DNA from: an uncultured Lachnospiraceae bacterium
GTDB taxonomy: Bacteria > Bacillota > Clostridia > Lachnospirales > Lachnospiraceae
NCBI GenBank assembly: GCA_910579085.1
Contig: CAJTRU010000017.1
Location: forward strand, 13,843 to 59,095
Direction of reading: 5' to 3'
DNA length: 45,253 bases
Under the pieces are notes generated by a model, which worked only from the letters and a program-made list of their open reading frames with translations, was not told where the DNA came from and did not search any database. Below are positions 15,809 through 24,068 of the stretch, piece after piece (within the stretch, counting starts at the first letter, position 1; each line of letters starts with the position of its first letter). A program made the position numbers and the translations under genes.

Positions 15809-16881
15809 TGTTAAAGACAAAATTTATAAAAACATTAGGAATATTTATAGCTGCCACAGTCCTGGCAGGATGCAGTAATACGGCAGGAGATAAGAATAAT
15901 GAAGAACAGGTAACAGAAACACCAGGCAGTGAAAGCAGCGGGAATATTAAAATCCCAGAGGCGGGACTGGTTATAAATATTCCAGAGGAATACCAGGAAA
16001 AGGGCCTGGCAGTAACAGAAACAAGTAATGACGGGGATGGCAATATGCTTGTAGGAGTAGCATGGTATTATAAACCTGTTACTGATAAATTGTTTGCTGA
16101 AATTGAAAAGGTATCAGATGAAGATTTTACAGAAGAGATGCAGCAGGATTATTTGAATAAGATGAAAATACATTCAAAGTATATTCTTGATATTGTTCTT
16201 GTAGAGGAGCAGAAATATAAAGAAACAAAAGAAGTAACAGACCAGATGGATGTTATAGCTGGATGGGATGAAGCAGAAGAACTTGGTGTACACAACGGGT
16301 ATATGTATCTTGCCATTATGCAGGAGAATAATACAGAAGGTATGGATGAAAAAGAAGAGGCACAGTATAAAGAGTGCCTGGATTATATTGATACAATAAA
16401 AGAATCTATAGAGTTTACTGAAATTGAAGGAAAAAAGGAGTCTGGAGATAAAATGCCTTCATTTACGGCAAAAGATTTAGAAGGCAATACAGTAACTGAC
16501 AGTATTTTTAAAGAAAAAGATTTAACAGTGGTAAATATATGGGGGACTTTCTGCGGCCCTTGTATTGGAGAGATGCCAGAACTTGCAGAATGGTCAAAAT
16601 CCATGCCGTCTAATGTGCAGCTAATAGGCCTGGTCTGTGATATTGAAGGGGAAAATGACCAGGAGCATAAAGATAAGGCAGCAGAAATTATGGAGAAAGC
16701 GGGAGCAGACTTTACTAATATAATTCCAGGAAGTGAATTTGCCGGGCTGCTTGGAGGGGTTACAGGAGTTCCTACAACAATTTTTGTGGATAAAGAAGGC
16801 AATATTACAGGTAAACCAGTTGTTGGCGCTAATGTTGCTGCATATAAGAAATTTGTGGAGGACTATATTAGTGGAAAATAA
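15805..16881 (+). CDS. Lipoprotein with C-terminal TlpA/ResA-like thioredoxin domain
   Basis: This 358-residue protein has a lipoprotein signal (lipobox VLAGC, Cys23) and is anchored outside the membrane. Residues about 45-210 form an unrecognised domain rich in acidic residues (GLVINIPEEYQEKGLAVTE...). Residues about 220-355 are a TlpA/ResA-type thioredoxin fold: MPSFTAKDLEGN, the redox pair Cys250-Gly-Pro-Cys253 (WGTFCGPCIGEMPELA), cis-Pro GVPTTIFVDKEG, and a C-terminal helix. It probably reduces disulfides of exported proteins. The gene overlaps the kinase frame by ATGA, and one base separates it from the next tiny gene, so the order kinase, lipoprotein, CxxC peptide, polyferredoxin is one operon. 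Confidence 0.9.
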   Translation: MMLKTKFIKTLGIFIAATVLAGCSNTAGDKNNEEQVTETPGSESSGNIKIPEAGLVINIPEEYQEKGLAVTETSNDGDGNMLVGVAWYYKPVTDKLFAEIEKVSDEDFTEEMQQDYLNKMKIHSKYILDIVLVEEQKYKETKEVTDQMDVIAGWDEAEELGVHNGYMYLAIMQENNTEGMDEKEEAQYKECLDYIDTIKESIEFTEIEGKKESGDKMPSFTAKDLEGNTVTDSIFKEKDLTVVNIWGTFCGPCIGEMPELAEWSKSMPSNVQLIGLVCDIEGENDQEHKDKAAEIMEKAGADFTNIIPGSEFAGLLGGVTGVPTTIFVDKEGNITGKPVVGANVAAYKKFVEDYISGK

Positions 16882-16882
16882 G

Positions 16883-17017
16883 ATGAAAAATATAGCAAGG
16901 GTGGCTGTGTTTGTAGTGGCTGGGGCATTTGCGCTATATGGTATAACAAGAGGTGAGGTGGCTGTAGTTTTTAGCAAAGCAGTAAATATCTGCCTGGAAT
17001 GTATAGGACTGGGGTAA
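16883..17017 (+). CDS. CD1871A-like CxxC mini membrane protein (44 residues)
   Basis: This tiny gene starts one base after the lipoprotein stop. It encodes a single membrane span (ARVAVFVVAGAFALYGI, about 5-21) and a short tail ending in NICLECIGLG, with a Cys-x-x-Cys pair at the very C-terminus. The form matches the CD1871A-type small proteins of Clostridia, which sit next to thioredoxin-like and 4Fe-4S membrane proteins. It is likely an electron-transfer adaptor between the polyferredoxin and the surface thioredoxin lipoprotein (inference from context and CxxC). The ribosome site GGAAAATAAG overlaps the end of the lipoprotein gene. A longer in-frame start at 16733 lies inside the lipoprotein gene and is rejected. 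Confidence 0.8.
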   Translation: MKNIARVAVFVVAGAFALYGITRGEVAVVFSKAVNICLECIGLG

Positions 17018-17020
17018 GTT

Positions 17021-17917
17021 ATGGGAAAGATAAAGCAAAGTATAAAAAGAAAGATATTCCAGATTGCTGCATTTGGATTTTCTAATGCGCATTTAATGAA
17101 TTTTAAGGGAGGCAGGATTTACAAGGGCAAATGGAAAGATTTCTGTAGCCCTGGATTAAACTGTTATTCATGTCCTGCTGCAAGTTTTTCATGCCCTATA
17201 GGGGCATTACAGGCTGTAAATGGTTCAATGGAATTTAATTTCAGCTTTTATGTAACAGGGCTTCTGCTTGCGTTTGGCGTTATTTTTGGCAGGGGCATAT
17301 GTGGATGGTTCTGTCCTTTTGGATTGTTCCAGGAGCTTTTACATAAAATCCCTGTTCCCAAATTTAAGCTTTGGAAAGGTTTTTTATATTTAAAATACAT
17401 AATACTTGTAGTTTTTGTATTTATACTGCCAATAGCTGTTACAAACTTTATGGGCATGGGTAAACCAGCATTCTGCCAGTTTATATGCCCTGCGGGGACA
17501 CTGGAGGGCGGGATACCGCTTTTAAGCACCCATCCGGAACTCCGCCAGACAATAGGAAGTCTTTTTTCATTAAAGATGTTTATATTAATTGTAACAATTG
17601 CCTGCTGTATTTTTATATACCGCTTTTTCTGTAAAGCATTATGCCCGCTTGGTGCAATTTATGGCATAATGAACAAGGTTAGTATATACCATCTTGAAAT
17701 AGATAAGGATAAATGTGTGGATTGCGGGAAATGCCAGAATATATGTAAAATGGAAGTAAATCCTGTAGATAAACCAAATTCAGCAGAGTGTATAAGATGT
17801 GGTGAATGTGTACATGAATGTCCAAAGAATGCGTTATATCTTGGGTTTAATTTATCAAGTAAAAAAACAGCACAAATACAAAAAACAGCACCTGTACAAA
17901 ATAAAGGCAAAATTTAA
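17021..17917 (+). CDS. Membrane polyferredoxin (4Fe-4S, NapH/YccM-like)
   Basis: This 298-residue integral membrane iron-sulfur protein has several hydrophobic spans (about 76-92, 124-145, 184-202). Cys-x3-Cys-Pro motifs characteristic of NapH/NosR/YccM proteins occur at C94/C98, C152/C156 and C204/C208. An N-terminal cluster (CSPGLNCYSCPAASFSCP) precedes them. The C-terminal soluble part has two ferredoxin motifs, C232-C235-C238-C242 and C257-C260-C263-C267, enough for two 4Fe-4S clusters facing the cytoplasm. It likely takes electrons from cytoplasmic ferredoxin or flavodoxin and passes them across the membrane to the CxxC partner and thioredoxin lipoprotein encoded just upstream (inference). 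It is the last gene of the operon. Confidence 0.88.
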   Translation: MGKIKQSIKRKIFQIAAFGFSNAHLMNFKGGRIYKGKWKDFCSPGLNCYSCPAASFSCPIGALQAVNGSMEFNFSFYVTGLLLAFGVIFGRGICGWFCPFGLFQELLHKIPVPKFKLWKGFLYLKYIILVVFVFILPIAVTNFMGMGKPAFCQFICPAGTLEGGIPLLSTHPELRQTIGSLFSLKMFILIVTIACCIFIYRFFCKALCPLGAIYGIMNKVSIYHLEIDKDKCVDCGKCQNICKMEVNPVDKPNSAECIRCGECVHECPKNALYLGFNLSSKKTAQIQKTAPVQNKGKI

Positions 17918-17922
17918 AAAAT

Positions 17923-17962
17923 ACCCTGCTATTTATGGTATTATGCCATAAGCAGCAGGGGT
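17923..17962 (+). terminator. Terminator of the redox operon
   Basis: ACCCTGCT (17923-17930) pairs with AGCAGGGGT, and an inner TTATGG/CCATAA helix extends it. GTCATTTTATT follows. It begins 5 bases past the stop codon. Confidence 0.7.
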
Positions 17963-18014
17963 GTCATTTTATTAAATATAAAAAACGTATTATATAAAGC
18001 TGCTATTTATTAAA

Positions 18015-18815
18015 TTATCCTGGAAAAACTGCTTCTTCAAAATATTCTGCTGTTTTATTGGGAGATTTAAACCACCCGGTTTCTCCTTTGCTGTTAACTA
18101 CTTTTATATAAACATTTTTATTTTTAATATATAGTCTGCTGGTTGTAATAATATCACCAGGCTTTATTGTATATAAAATTTTGTTACTACCAGGTTTTTC
18201 ATATATTTTTATTTTGGTTTTCGATGTTAATTTTTTATTTTTTGTGGCGGCCTCTGTTATTTTATACGAATTACCTTTAAGACGCCATTTGCCATCTTGG
18301 TACTGGTAAAGCATATTCCAGTAAAGTATGCCTGTTCCTCCAAACTGGTTATGGCACAATACAGTGACTTTATTATCTGAAATTTGTTCTATATTTATGC
18401 CAAAATGGATATTGTTAATATTTTTAATTACTGTATTATAAAAATCACATAGCTTCTCAAATTTTCCAGATTTATACTGGTACATGGAGTACCCGCAAAT
18501 TTCATCAGTTTCCATATAATTTTCAGATATTATAAAATAAATATTCTTTTTTAAAGGATATAATTTAACTGACAGATAGTCTGCTTTATTATTTGGTTTA
18601 AATGCTTGTTTACCATTAATATATAAAGCACAGTTATTTCCATCCCCGTTTTTAATAATGTCCTTTTTACCATTTCCTGTTATATCATATTGGCTATTTT
18701 CAGCACCATTATCAAGGCTTATGTATTTTGGTGCTGCTTTACACTTGTCATAACCACATATTGTTATGATGAATAATACAAAAGGAATAATTAAGAGTTT
18801 TGTAATTTTTTTCAT
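18015..18815 (-). CDS. Secreted protein with C-terminal SH3-like domain
   Basis: This 266-residue protein has a signal peptide (KKITKLLIIPFVLFIITICGYDKCKA). The middle region (about 30-180) shows FG-GAP/VCBS-like features (YDITGNGKKDIIKNGDGNN) found in several exported Clostridial proteins of unknown role. The C-terminal 70 residues (KIYEKPGSNKILYTIKPGDIITTSRLYIK...VYIKVVNSKGETGWFKSP) follow the bacterial SH3 pattern, which binds cell-wall peptides. It may be a wall-associated accessory protein. AGGAGG lies 7 bases before the start. It is convergent with the redox operon and followed only by that operon's terminator. Confidence 0.75.
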   Translation of the reverse strand: MKKITKLLIIPFVLFIITICGYDKCKAAPKYISLDNGAENSQYDITGNGKKDIIKNGDGNNCALYINGKQAFKPNNKADYLSVKLYPLKKNIYFIISENYMETDEICGYSMYQYKSGKFEKLCDFYNTVIKNINNIHFGINIEQISDNKVTVLCHNQFGGTGILYWNMLYQYQDGKWRLKGNSYKITEAATKNKKLTSKTKIKIYEKPGSNKILYTIKPGDIITTSRLYIKNKNVYIKVVNSKGETGWFKSPNKTAEYFEEAVFPG

Positions 18816-18859
18816 GGATTTGCCTCCTGTATATATAATATTTTTTATTAAACATGGAT

Positions 18860-18922
18860 AAAAACTGTTAAAGGAGGCTAGAATGTAATGGAATTAATCC
18901 AGTTTATCCTTTAACAGTTTTT
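18860..18922 (-). terminator. Terminator of the Amidase_6 gene
   Basis: A perfect 16-bp inverted repeat (AAAAACTGTTAAAGGA at 18860-18875, complement at 18907-18922) surrounds a 31-base loop. The arms carry A/T ends, so it can work in both directions. It lies 80 bases past the minus-strand amidase gene. Confidence 0.7.
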
Positions 18923-19001
18923 TGCTGGTTTAAATAGAACAGATGTTTAGAATGATGTTTAGTTAGTGTAAAATTTAAAATTTATATCTTCCTGGTATCT
19001 T

Positions 19002-20126
19002 TTAACTTACTCTGTAAAAGTTATAGGAAGATGCGGTTGAACTATTAATAGAAATTGTAGCATTTTTTCTATCATTTGTATGCCCTGAAAATTTATAAGT
19101 AGTACCATCATATGATGTAATCATAACAACATGTGAATAGCTTGTAAAACTTACAATATCACCATTTTTGACATTTTTATAATTTATTTTTTTCCAATGT
19201 CCGTTAGAAGTCATATAGCTTGTTAATTTGCTAACATTGACCCATGCAGTACTAGCAGCTTTCCAAGTATTATCTGTAGAAATCCCTCCAGCATGTAATG
19301 CCTGTGATACATAGTTAGCACAATCTACATGGCTTCCATTGGAAACATAGTGTTTGTAATTAGGATTATACTTTGTAGTATCAACCTTGCTGCTGCATCC
19401 TTTTCCACATACATTGCATGATGTTGGATTTGATGTATATTTAGTCATATAATTAACAGCTTTAGTAATTGAATAAGCAGCTTTAGCATTTTGTATATTT
19501 GCTTTTTCTGAAACAGAAGCATATTCATAATCCATATCTGCCATTCTTTCGTAGCCATTTATTCTTAATTCATCATGGCTTGATGGAAGCATTACTTCCC
19601 ATGAAACATAATCCACGCCGTTTTCAAATAAAATTTCTTTGTCTGTTTCATTATTCTCAGGATATGTTTCTTTTAAATAAAATACCAGGTTCTGTTCTTT
19701 TCCGATATATTCTTCTAATTCTTCATAAATATCAGATTGTTCGGAAGAAAGAACACTCATCCTTAATTTGTTATTTTGGGAATTAATTTTGCTGAGACCA
19801 GTTTTTGCAGCGCTATAGTAATCTGAAATTCCTTTATAATAGTCCATATCTTCAACACTATCAGCTTTTAAAACGGCTTCCATCTCCAGAAGGTAAGTAT
19901 TTTCAATATTGCCATCTGCTTTACCGCTTGAACACAGTGTTGTATTAACATTTGAAATATTATAATATTCGGAATATCCTTTTGTTAAATTAGATATTGT
20001 TTCCTGTAGCTGGTTTTTTTCATGAGTTGTGGCTTCTGCTGCATTTGTATTTGAATTATTAACAGCAACAGTACCAATTACCATAGATGCAGTGAGCATA
20101 ACTGCCAAGAATTTTTTTCTTATCAT
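19002..20126 (-). CDS. Secreted putative amidase (Amidase_6 domain)
   Basis: This 374-residue protein has a signal peptide (RKKFLAVMLTASMVIGTVAVN). Residues about 35-215 are a Glu/Ser-rich region with alpha-helical character and no recognised family. Residues about 215-374 fit Amidase_6: KAVNYMTKYTSNPTSC, then the catalytic HVDCANYVSQALHAGGI (Cys about 268), TDNTWKAAS, W..V..LTSYM, and DIVSFTSYSHVVMITSYDG (His about 333). Amidase_6 proteins are cysteine hydrolases thought to cut amide bonds, possibly in the cell wall, and often carry extra cysteines as here (CNVCGKGC). The ribosome site GGGAG is rather far (about 11 bases) from the ATG. It is monocistronic. Confidence 0.85.
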   Translation of the reverse strand: MIRKKFLAVMLTASMVIGTVAVNNSNTNAAEATTHEKNQLQETISNLTKGYSEYYNISNVNTTLCSSGKADGNIENTYLLEMEAVLKADSVEDMDYYKGISDYYSAAKTGLSKINSQNNKLRMSVLSSEQSDIYEELEEYIGKEQNLVFYLKETYPENNETDKEILFENGVDYVSWEVMLPSSHDELRINGYERMADMDYEYASVSEKANIQNAKAAYSITKAVNYMTKYTSNPTSCNVCGKGCSSKVDTTKYNPNYKHYVSNGSHVDCANYVSQALHAGGISTDNTWKAASTAWVNVSKLTSYMTSNGHWKKINYKNVKNGDIVSFTSYSHVVMITSYDGTTYKFSGHTNDRKNATISINSSTASSYNFYRVS

Positions 20127-20337
20127 TGTATTAAATCTCCCTTCCTAGTACGGCTAACTAAATTATTGTGTAAATTTCCTTTCTAAACATCAATTTTGTA
20201 TTAAAACCGGCATTAACAACTAAAAGGATTTTAAAATTAAAAAACCTTTTGATTATTATATCATTTTTCTAAAAAATGTCAACAATAAATTTTATAAAAA
20301 TTTAGCATTTATGACATTATAATGTAAATACATAAAC

Positions 20338-20375
20338 AAACCCTGGCAGAATTTTTTACATTTCTGCCAGGGTTT
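20338..20375 (-). terminator. Terminator of the MFS-synthase/hybrid-kinase operon
   Basis: AAACCCTGGCAGAA (20338-20351) pairs perfectly over 14 bases with 20362-20375 around a 10-base loop. On the minus strand GTTTATG follows. It is 25 bases past the kinase stop. Confidence 0.75.
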
Positions 20376-20399
20376 GTTAAATATATATTTGTGTGTATA

Positions 20400-23300
20400 T
20401 TATCCCAGGTATTTTTTAAGTATTTCATTAAGTTTTGCTACATCCATTGGCTTGGCGAGATGTTCGTCCATTCCAGCATTTTTTGAGTCTGCTATATCTT
20501 CCGCAAAGGCATTTGCTGTCATGGCTATAACTGGTATTGTCCTGGCATCCTGCCTGTCAAGTGAACGTATTGTTGTGGTTGCTTCATAGCCGTTCATTAC
20601 TGGCATTTGTACATCCATAAGGATTACATCATAATATCCAGGTTCTGAAGCAGAAAATTTATTAACAGCTTCTTCTCCATTATGGGCTTCTTCTATCTGT
20701 ATGCCTGTCATTCCAAGGATTTCTACTGCAATTTCGCGGTTTATTTCATTATCTTCAACAAGAAGCAGTCTTTTATCTGAATAATTATTTTCTTTAACAT
20801 TGTCTAATTTCTCCGTTAAGCCATTGCCAGATATGTTACTTTTAAGGCTGTTAAAGATATTTGCAAGCCCTGATTTGAATACAGGTTTATGTAAAAACAG
20901 GTTAATTCCTAAGTCTTTTGCTTCAGTTTCAATATCTGTCCATCCATATGAAGATAAGATAATAACCAGGGTTTTGCCACCAGTTATGCTGTTAATGCTT
21001 CTGGCAGTTTCAAGGCCTGTTGTTCCTGGAATTTCCCAGTCCATTATTACTGCATAGAAATCATTATTTTCTTCATGCCTTTTCTTTACAAGTTCCAGGG
21101 TTTCTGTGCCAGACAGGCTGTATTCACTATGCATACCCATTTCATTAAGCATTTTGCAGATTGACTGGCATGAAAGATGGTCTTTGTCAGCTACAAGGAC
21201 AGGAAGCCCTGGAAGACTGTCTGTAAATTCTTCATGTTTATCCTGTAGCTTTAATAAAAGGGTTATTGTAAACTTTGAACCTTTGCCTTCTTCGCTTTCA
21301 ACAGTTATTTCACCGCCCATCATATGGATTATATTCTGTGTTATTGCCATGCCAAGCCCTGTTCCCTGTATCTTGCTGGTTCTTACATCTTCAACTCTGG
21401 AAAATGGTTCAAAAATACGTTCTATATATTCTGCTGGCATACCAATTCCATTATCTTCAAATATAAATTCATAGTATCCTTTGGAACTATTATGGCTTGG
21501 TGACTCCTTTACAGTAAGGCTTATATTGCCGTTATCAGGAGTGTATTTAACAGCGTTGCCCATTATATTTACAAGTGCCTGCTGTAAGCGGAGGCTGTCA
21601 CCAGTTAAATTTTCATGTTCTATATCAAAAATATGTACCTGTAAATTATGCTTATGTTTTTTAATTTGTGGCTGTACCATTACCAGCAGGTTGTTTATAA
21701 GCTCTGGAAGGTTGAAACAGTTTTCATTAAGGCTTATTTTACCTGATTCAATCCGGCTCATATCAAGCACTTCATTAATAAGGCCTAGCAGGTGGCGGCT
21801 TGAAGCATCAATTTTGCCAAGCGAATCCTGTACACGCTCTTTATCATCAATATGGGCTGTTGCAATAGCAGTCATTCCAATAATGGCATTCATAGGTGTA
21901 CGTATGTCATGTGACATCCTGGAAAGGAAATCTGACTTTGCATTGTTTGCCCTGTTTGCAGCGTCAAATGCTTCTTTAAGTGCTTTATGCTGCTTGATTT
22001 CTTCCCTGGTAATTTTATCTACACAGCGGAAACCAAGAACCATAATATTTTCATCAATGCCAGAACTTATAGATACAAAGTGCATTTCAAAATATTCCCG
22101 GCTTCTGGAATCTGGTTTTGCCTGGAACCTTATTGTAAAGTCCCTTTCTTCTTTGAAATGCTCTATAAGCGCATTTTTTTCAGAAAGGCTTGTCATATTA
22201 TCCCTATATTCAGGCAGTACAGAATTGTTTATATAACGTCCAATAATATGTGAGTATGTAAATTCTTCCTTTTTTCTAATATCTGAAATTTTGCCAGGAT
22301 TTTCAATAGCTTTTATAACAGTGAAAGAGTCTGTATCAAGGTTTATATAATAAACAGATTCGTAGTCAAGGCTTAATGCTGCCATAATACGTAACTGCTG
22401 CTGTTCAGACTTCTGGGCTTCTTTAAGGACATGCATTTGTTTCTGGCGTATTTTGTAAATTATAATGCCAGCAGCAGAAGCAAGGAACAGGATTATAATA
22501 ATAATCAGCAGTATATACCTGGAAGGGTATATATAATCTACAAAATCAACAGGTTCATATGTGATATTGAGATTATTTTTTGTGGCATCACTAATATCAG
22601 TTTCAGTTAATATGCCTAAAGCTTTCTCCATAACGGAGTACATAGTTTTATTAATATCTTTAAGGGCAACCATTGAAATACCAGAACTGAACCTGTAATT
22701 TTCCCATTGTACAAGTTCTGCAAACCTGACATTTTTACATTGGTAGCTGTATTCAATAGTATTTAAAAGAGTTGCATCTGCCTCGCCTTTATTTACTGCA
22801 ACCAGACACTCCCTTGCTGTCTTATAAAATTTAATATCTGGGTTTTTAAAATCATCTGGAAGGTTATTTGTCCAGTATGCACGTGCTTTTGTAAGTGCGA
22901 TACTGTATTTGGCAGTATCAGACAATTTAAAGTCGTTCTTAGTAATAAGGACTGTTTCATATTCCATAAAAGGGCTTGTTGTAAGGAAATGGCCATCTTT
23001 GGAAGTAATATTCCCAAAAGAACCTATATAAAAATCAATTGTCCTGTCTTTTAAGAGGTCTTGCCAGTAATTGTCGCGGTTTATAGGACGCAGGGTTATA
23101 TCCAGTCCAGTTTCTTTTTTGATTTTTTCCATTAACTCAATATAAATACCGCCATAACTGCCATTATCTGCAATATATGCAAGAGGTTCTGTATTTTCAT
23201 AAAAGCCTACAATAATCTCTTCCCTGTCTGTAATAAACTGGCGTTCATCTGCTGTAAAAGCAGCATTACACCTGTTTGTGCCCATAAGGCAGTTTTTAAA

Positions 23301-24044
23301 TACATCACCTACAAGGTCTGGTTCATTAACCAGCATTTTTTCCATTCCAGTATTAAGTTCTTCCAAAAGGGTTTTATTACCTTTTTTTACAGTATAATAA
23401 AACGGGTATGTATCAAGGACTGAAACAATTTTGCCATTATCTACATTGTTGGTTGCATTAAATATAGCCATATCTGCTTTTCCAGTCTTTAAAGCCTGGA
23501 TTTTATCTTCCATAGAATTGATATAAACTGGTGTATAAGTAAAATTATGTTCTTTAGCAAATTTTTTAAGTATTCCAGAATTTGAAGAACTTTTTGTTAC
23601 AGCAATCCTTGCACCATTAAAGCTTTCATAGTCACAATAATTATATTTGCTATCTTTTAATGCAAATATTCCAGGTGCCATATACCCGCCAATCATTGCA
23701 GAAAAGTCCATTTTCTTATTGCGCTCTGGAAGAAATGTGGATGGAAACAGTATATCAATCCTGCCATCACCAAGCATTTTTACTGCTGCATCCCAGTCTG
23801 CTTTAATATATTCATATTGCCAGTTATTAATTCTGGCAAGCCCGTCTAAGTAAGGTTTGCAATATCCTGTAATATTGCCTTCATTGTCATAATATAATAA
23901 ATTATTTATCCCGCAAGGGATACGTATAGTTTTCCTGCCTGTATTTTTTGCACTGGCGTCTGCCTTAATGTATGCCAGTATAAAAAGCAGAAATAAAATT
24001 ATTAAAGTATTTTTACAGATTTTTTTTATTTTAAATAAATTCAT
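20400..24044 (-). CDS. BvgS-like hybrid histidine kinase with two periplasmic-binding-type sensors
   Basis: Domain order in this 1214-residue protein: N-terminal membrane segment (about 12-28); two SBP_bac_3-like sensor domains outside the membrane (about 38-260 and 275-500), each with the ADMAIF or DFYIGSFG-type lobe motifs; membrane span about 506-527; a PAS-like segment (about 545-690); HisKA with His near 712 (MSHDIRTPMNAIIG); HATPase with N box and GTGLGMAITQNII; receiver 1 with Asp near 1000 (AVIMDWEIPG); receiver 2 with Asp near 1143 (VILMDVQMPVMNGYEA). No Hpt domain is visible. The sensors likely bind amino acids or related small molecules. It is encoded 24 bases after the MFS-spermidine-synthase gene in the same direction, which raises polyamines as a candidate signal (inference). 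Confidence 0.92.
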   Translation of the reverse strand: MNLFKIKKICKNTLIILFLLFILAYIKADASAKNTGRKTIRIPCGINNLLYYDNEGNITGYCKPYLDGLARINNWQYEYIKADWDAAVKMLGDGRIDILFPSTFLPERNKKMDFSAMIGGYMAPGIFALKDSKYNYCDYESFNGARIAVTKSSSNSGILKKFAKEHNFTYTPVYINSMEDKIQALKTGKADMAIFNATNNVDNGKIVSVLDTYPFYYTVKKGNKTLLEELNTGMEKMLVNEPDLVGDVFKNCLMGTNRCNAAFTADERQFITDREEIIVGFYENTEPLAYIADNGSYGGIYIELMEKIKKETGLDITLRPINRDNYWQDLLKDRTIDFYIGSFGNITSKDGHFLTTSPFMEYETVLITKNDFKLSDTAKYSIALTKARAYWTNNLPDDFKNPDIKFYKTARECLVAVNKGEADATLLNTIEYSYQCKNVRFAELVQWENYRFSSGISMVALKDINKTMYSVMEKALGILTETDISDATKNNLNITYEPVDFVDYIYPSRYILLIIIIILFLASAAGIIIYKIRQKQMHVLKEAQKSEQQQLRIMAALSLDYESVYYINLDTDSFTVIKAIENPGKISDIRKKEEFTYSHIIGRYINNSVLPEYRDNMTSLSEKNALIEHFKEERDFTIRFQAKPDSRSREYFEMHFVSISSGIDENIMVLGFRCVDKITREEIKQHKALKEAFDAANRANNAKSDFLSRMSHDIRTPMNAIIGMTAIATAHIDDKERVQDSLGKIDASSRHLLGLINEVLDMSRIESGKISLNENCFNLPELINNLLVMVQPQIKKHKHNLQVHIFDIEHENLTGDSLRLQQALVNIMGNAVKYTPDNGNISLTVKESPSHNSSKGYYEFIFEDNGIGMPAEYIERIFEPFSRVEDVRTSKIQGTGLGMAITQNIIHMMGGEITVESEEGKGSKFTITLLLKLQDKHEEFTDSLPGLPVLVADKDHLSCQSICKMLNEMGMHSEYSLSGTETLELVKKRHEENNDFYAVIMDWEIPGTTGLETARSINSITGGKTLVIILSSYGWTDIETEAKDLGINLFLHKPVFKSGLANIFNSLKSNISGNGLTEKLDNVKENNYSDKRLLLVEDNEINREIAVEILGMTGIQIEEAHNGEEAVNKFSASEPGYYDVILMDVQMPVMNGYEATTTIRSLDRQDARTIPVIAMTANAFAEDIADSKNAGMDEHLAKPMDVAKLNEILKKYLG

Positions 24045-24068
24045 AATAATACCACTTTCTATGGCTTT

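Noticed and set aside
21481..22236. 251-codon plus-strand frame opposite the hybrid kinase
   Set aside because: It mirrors the conserved HisKA region and has no ribosome site; the composition looks antisense (Ser/Leu/Ile-rich).
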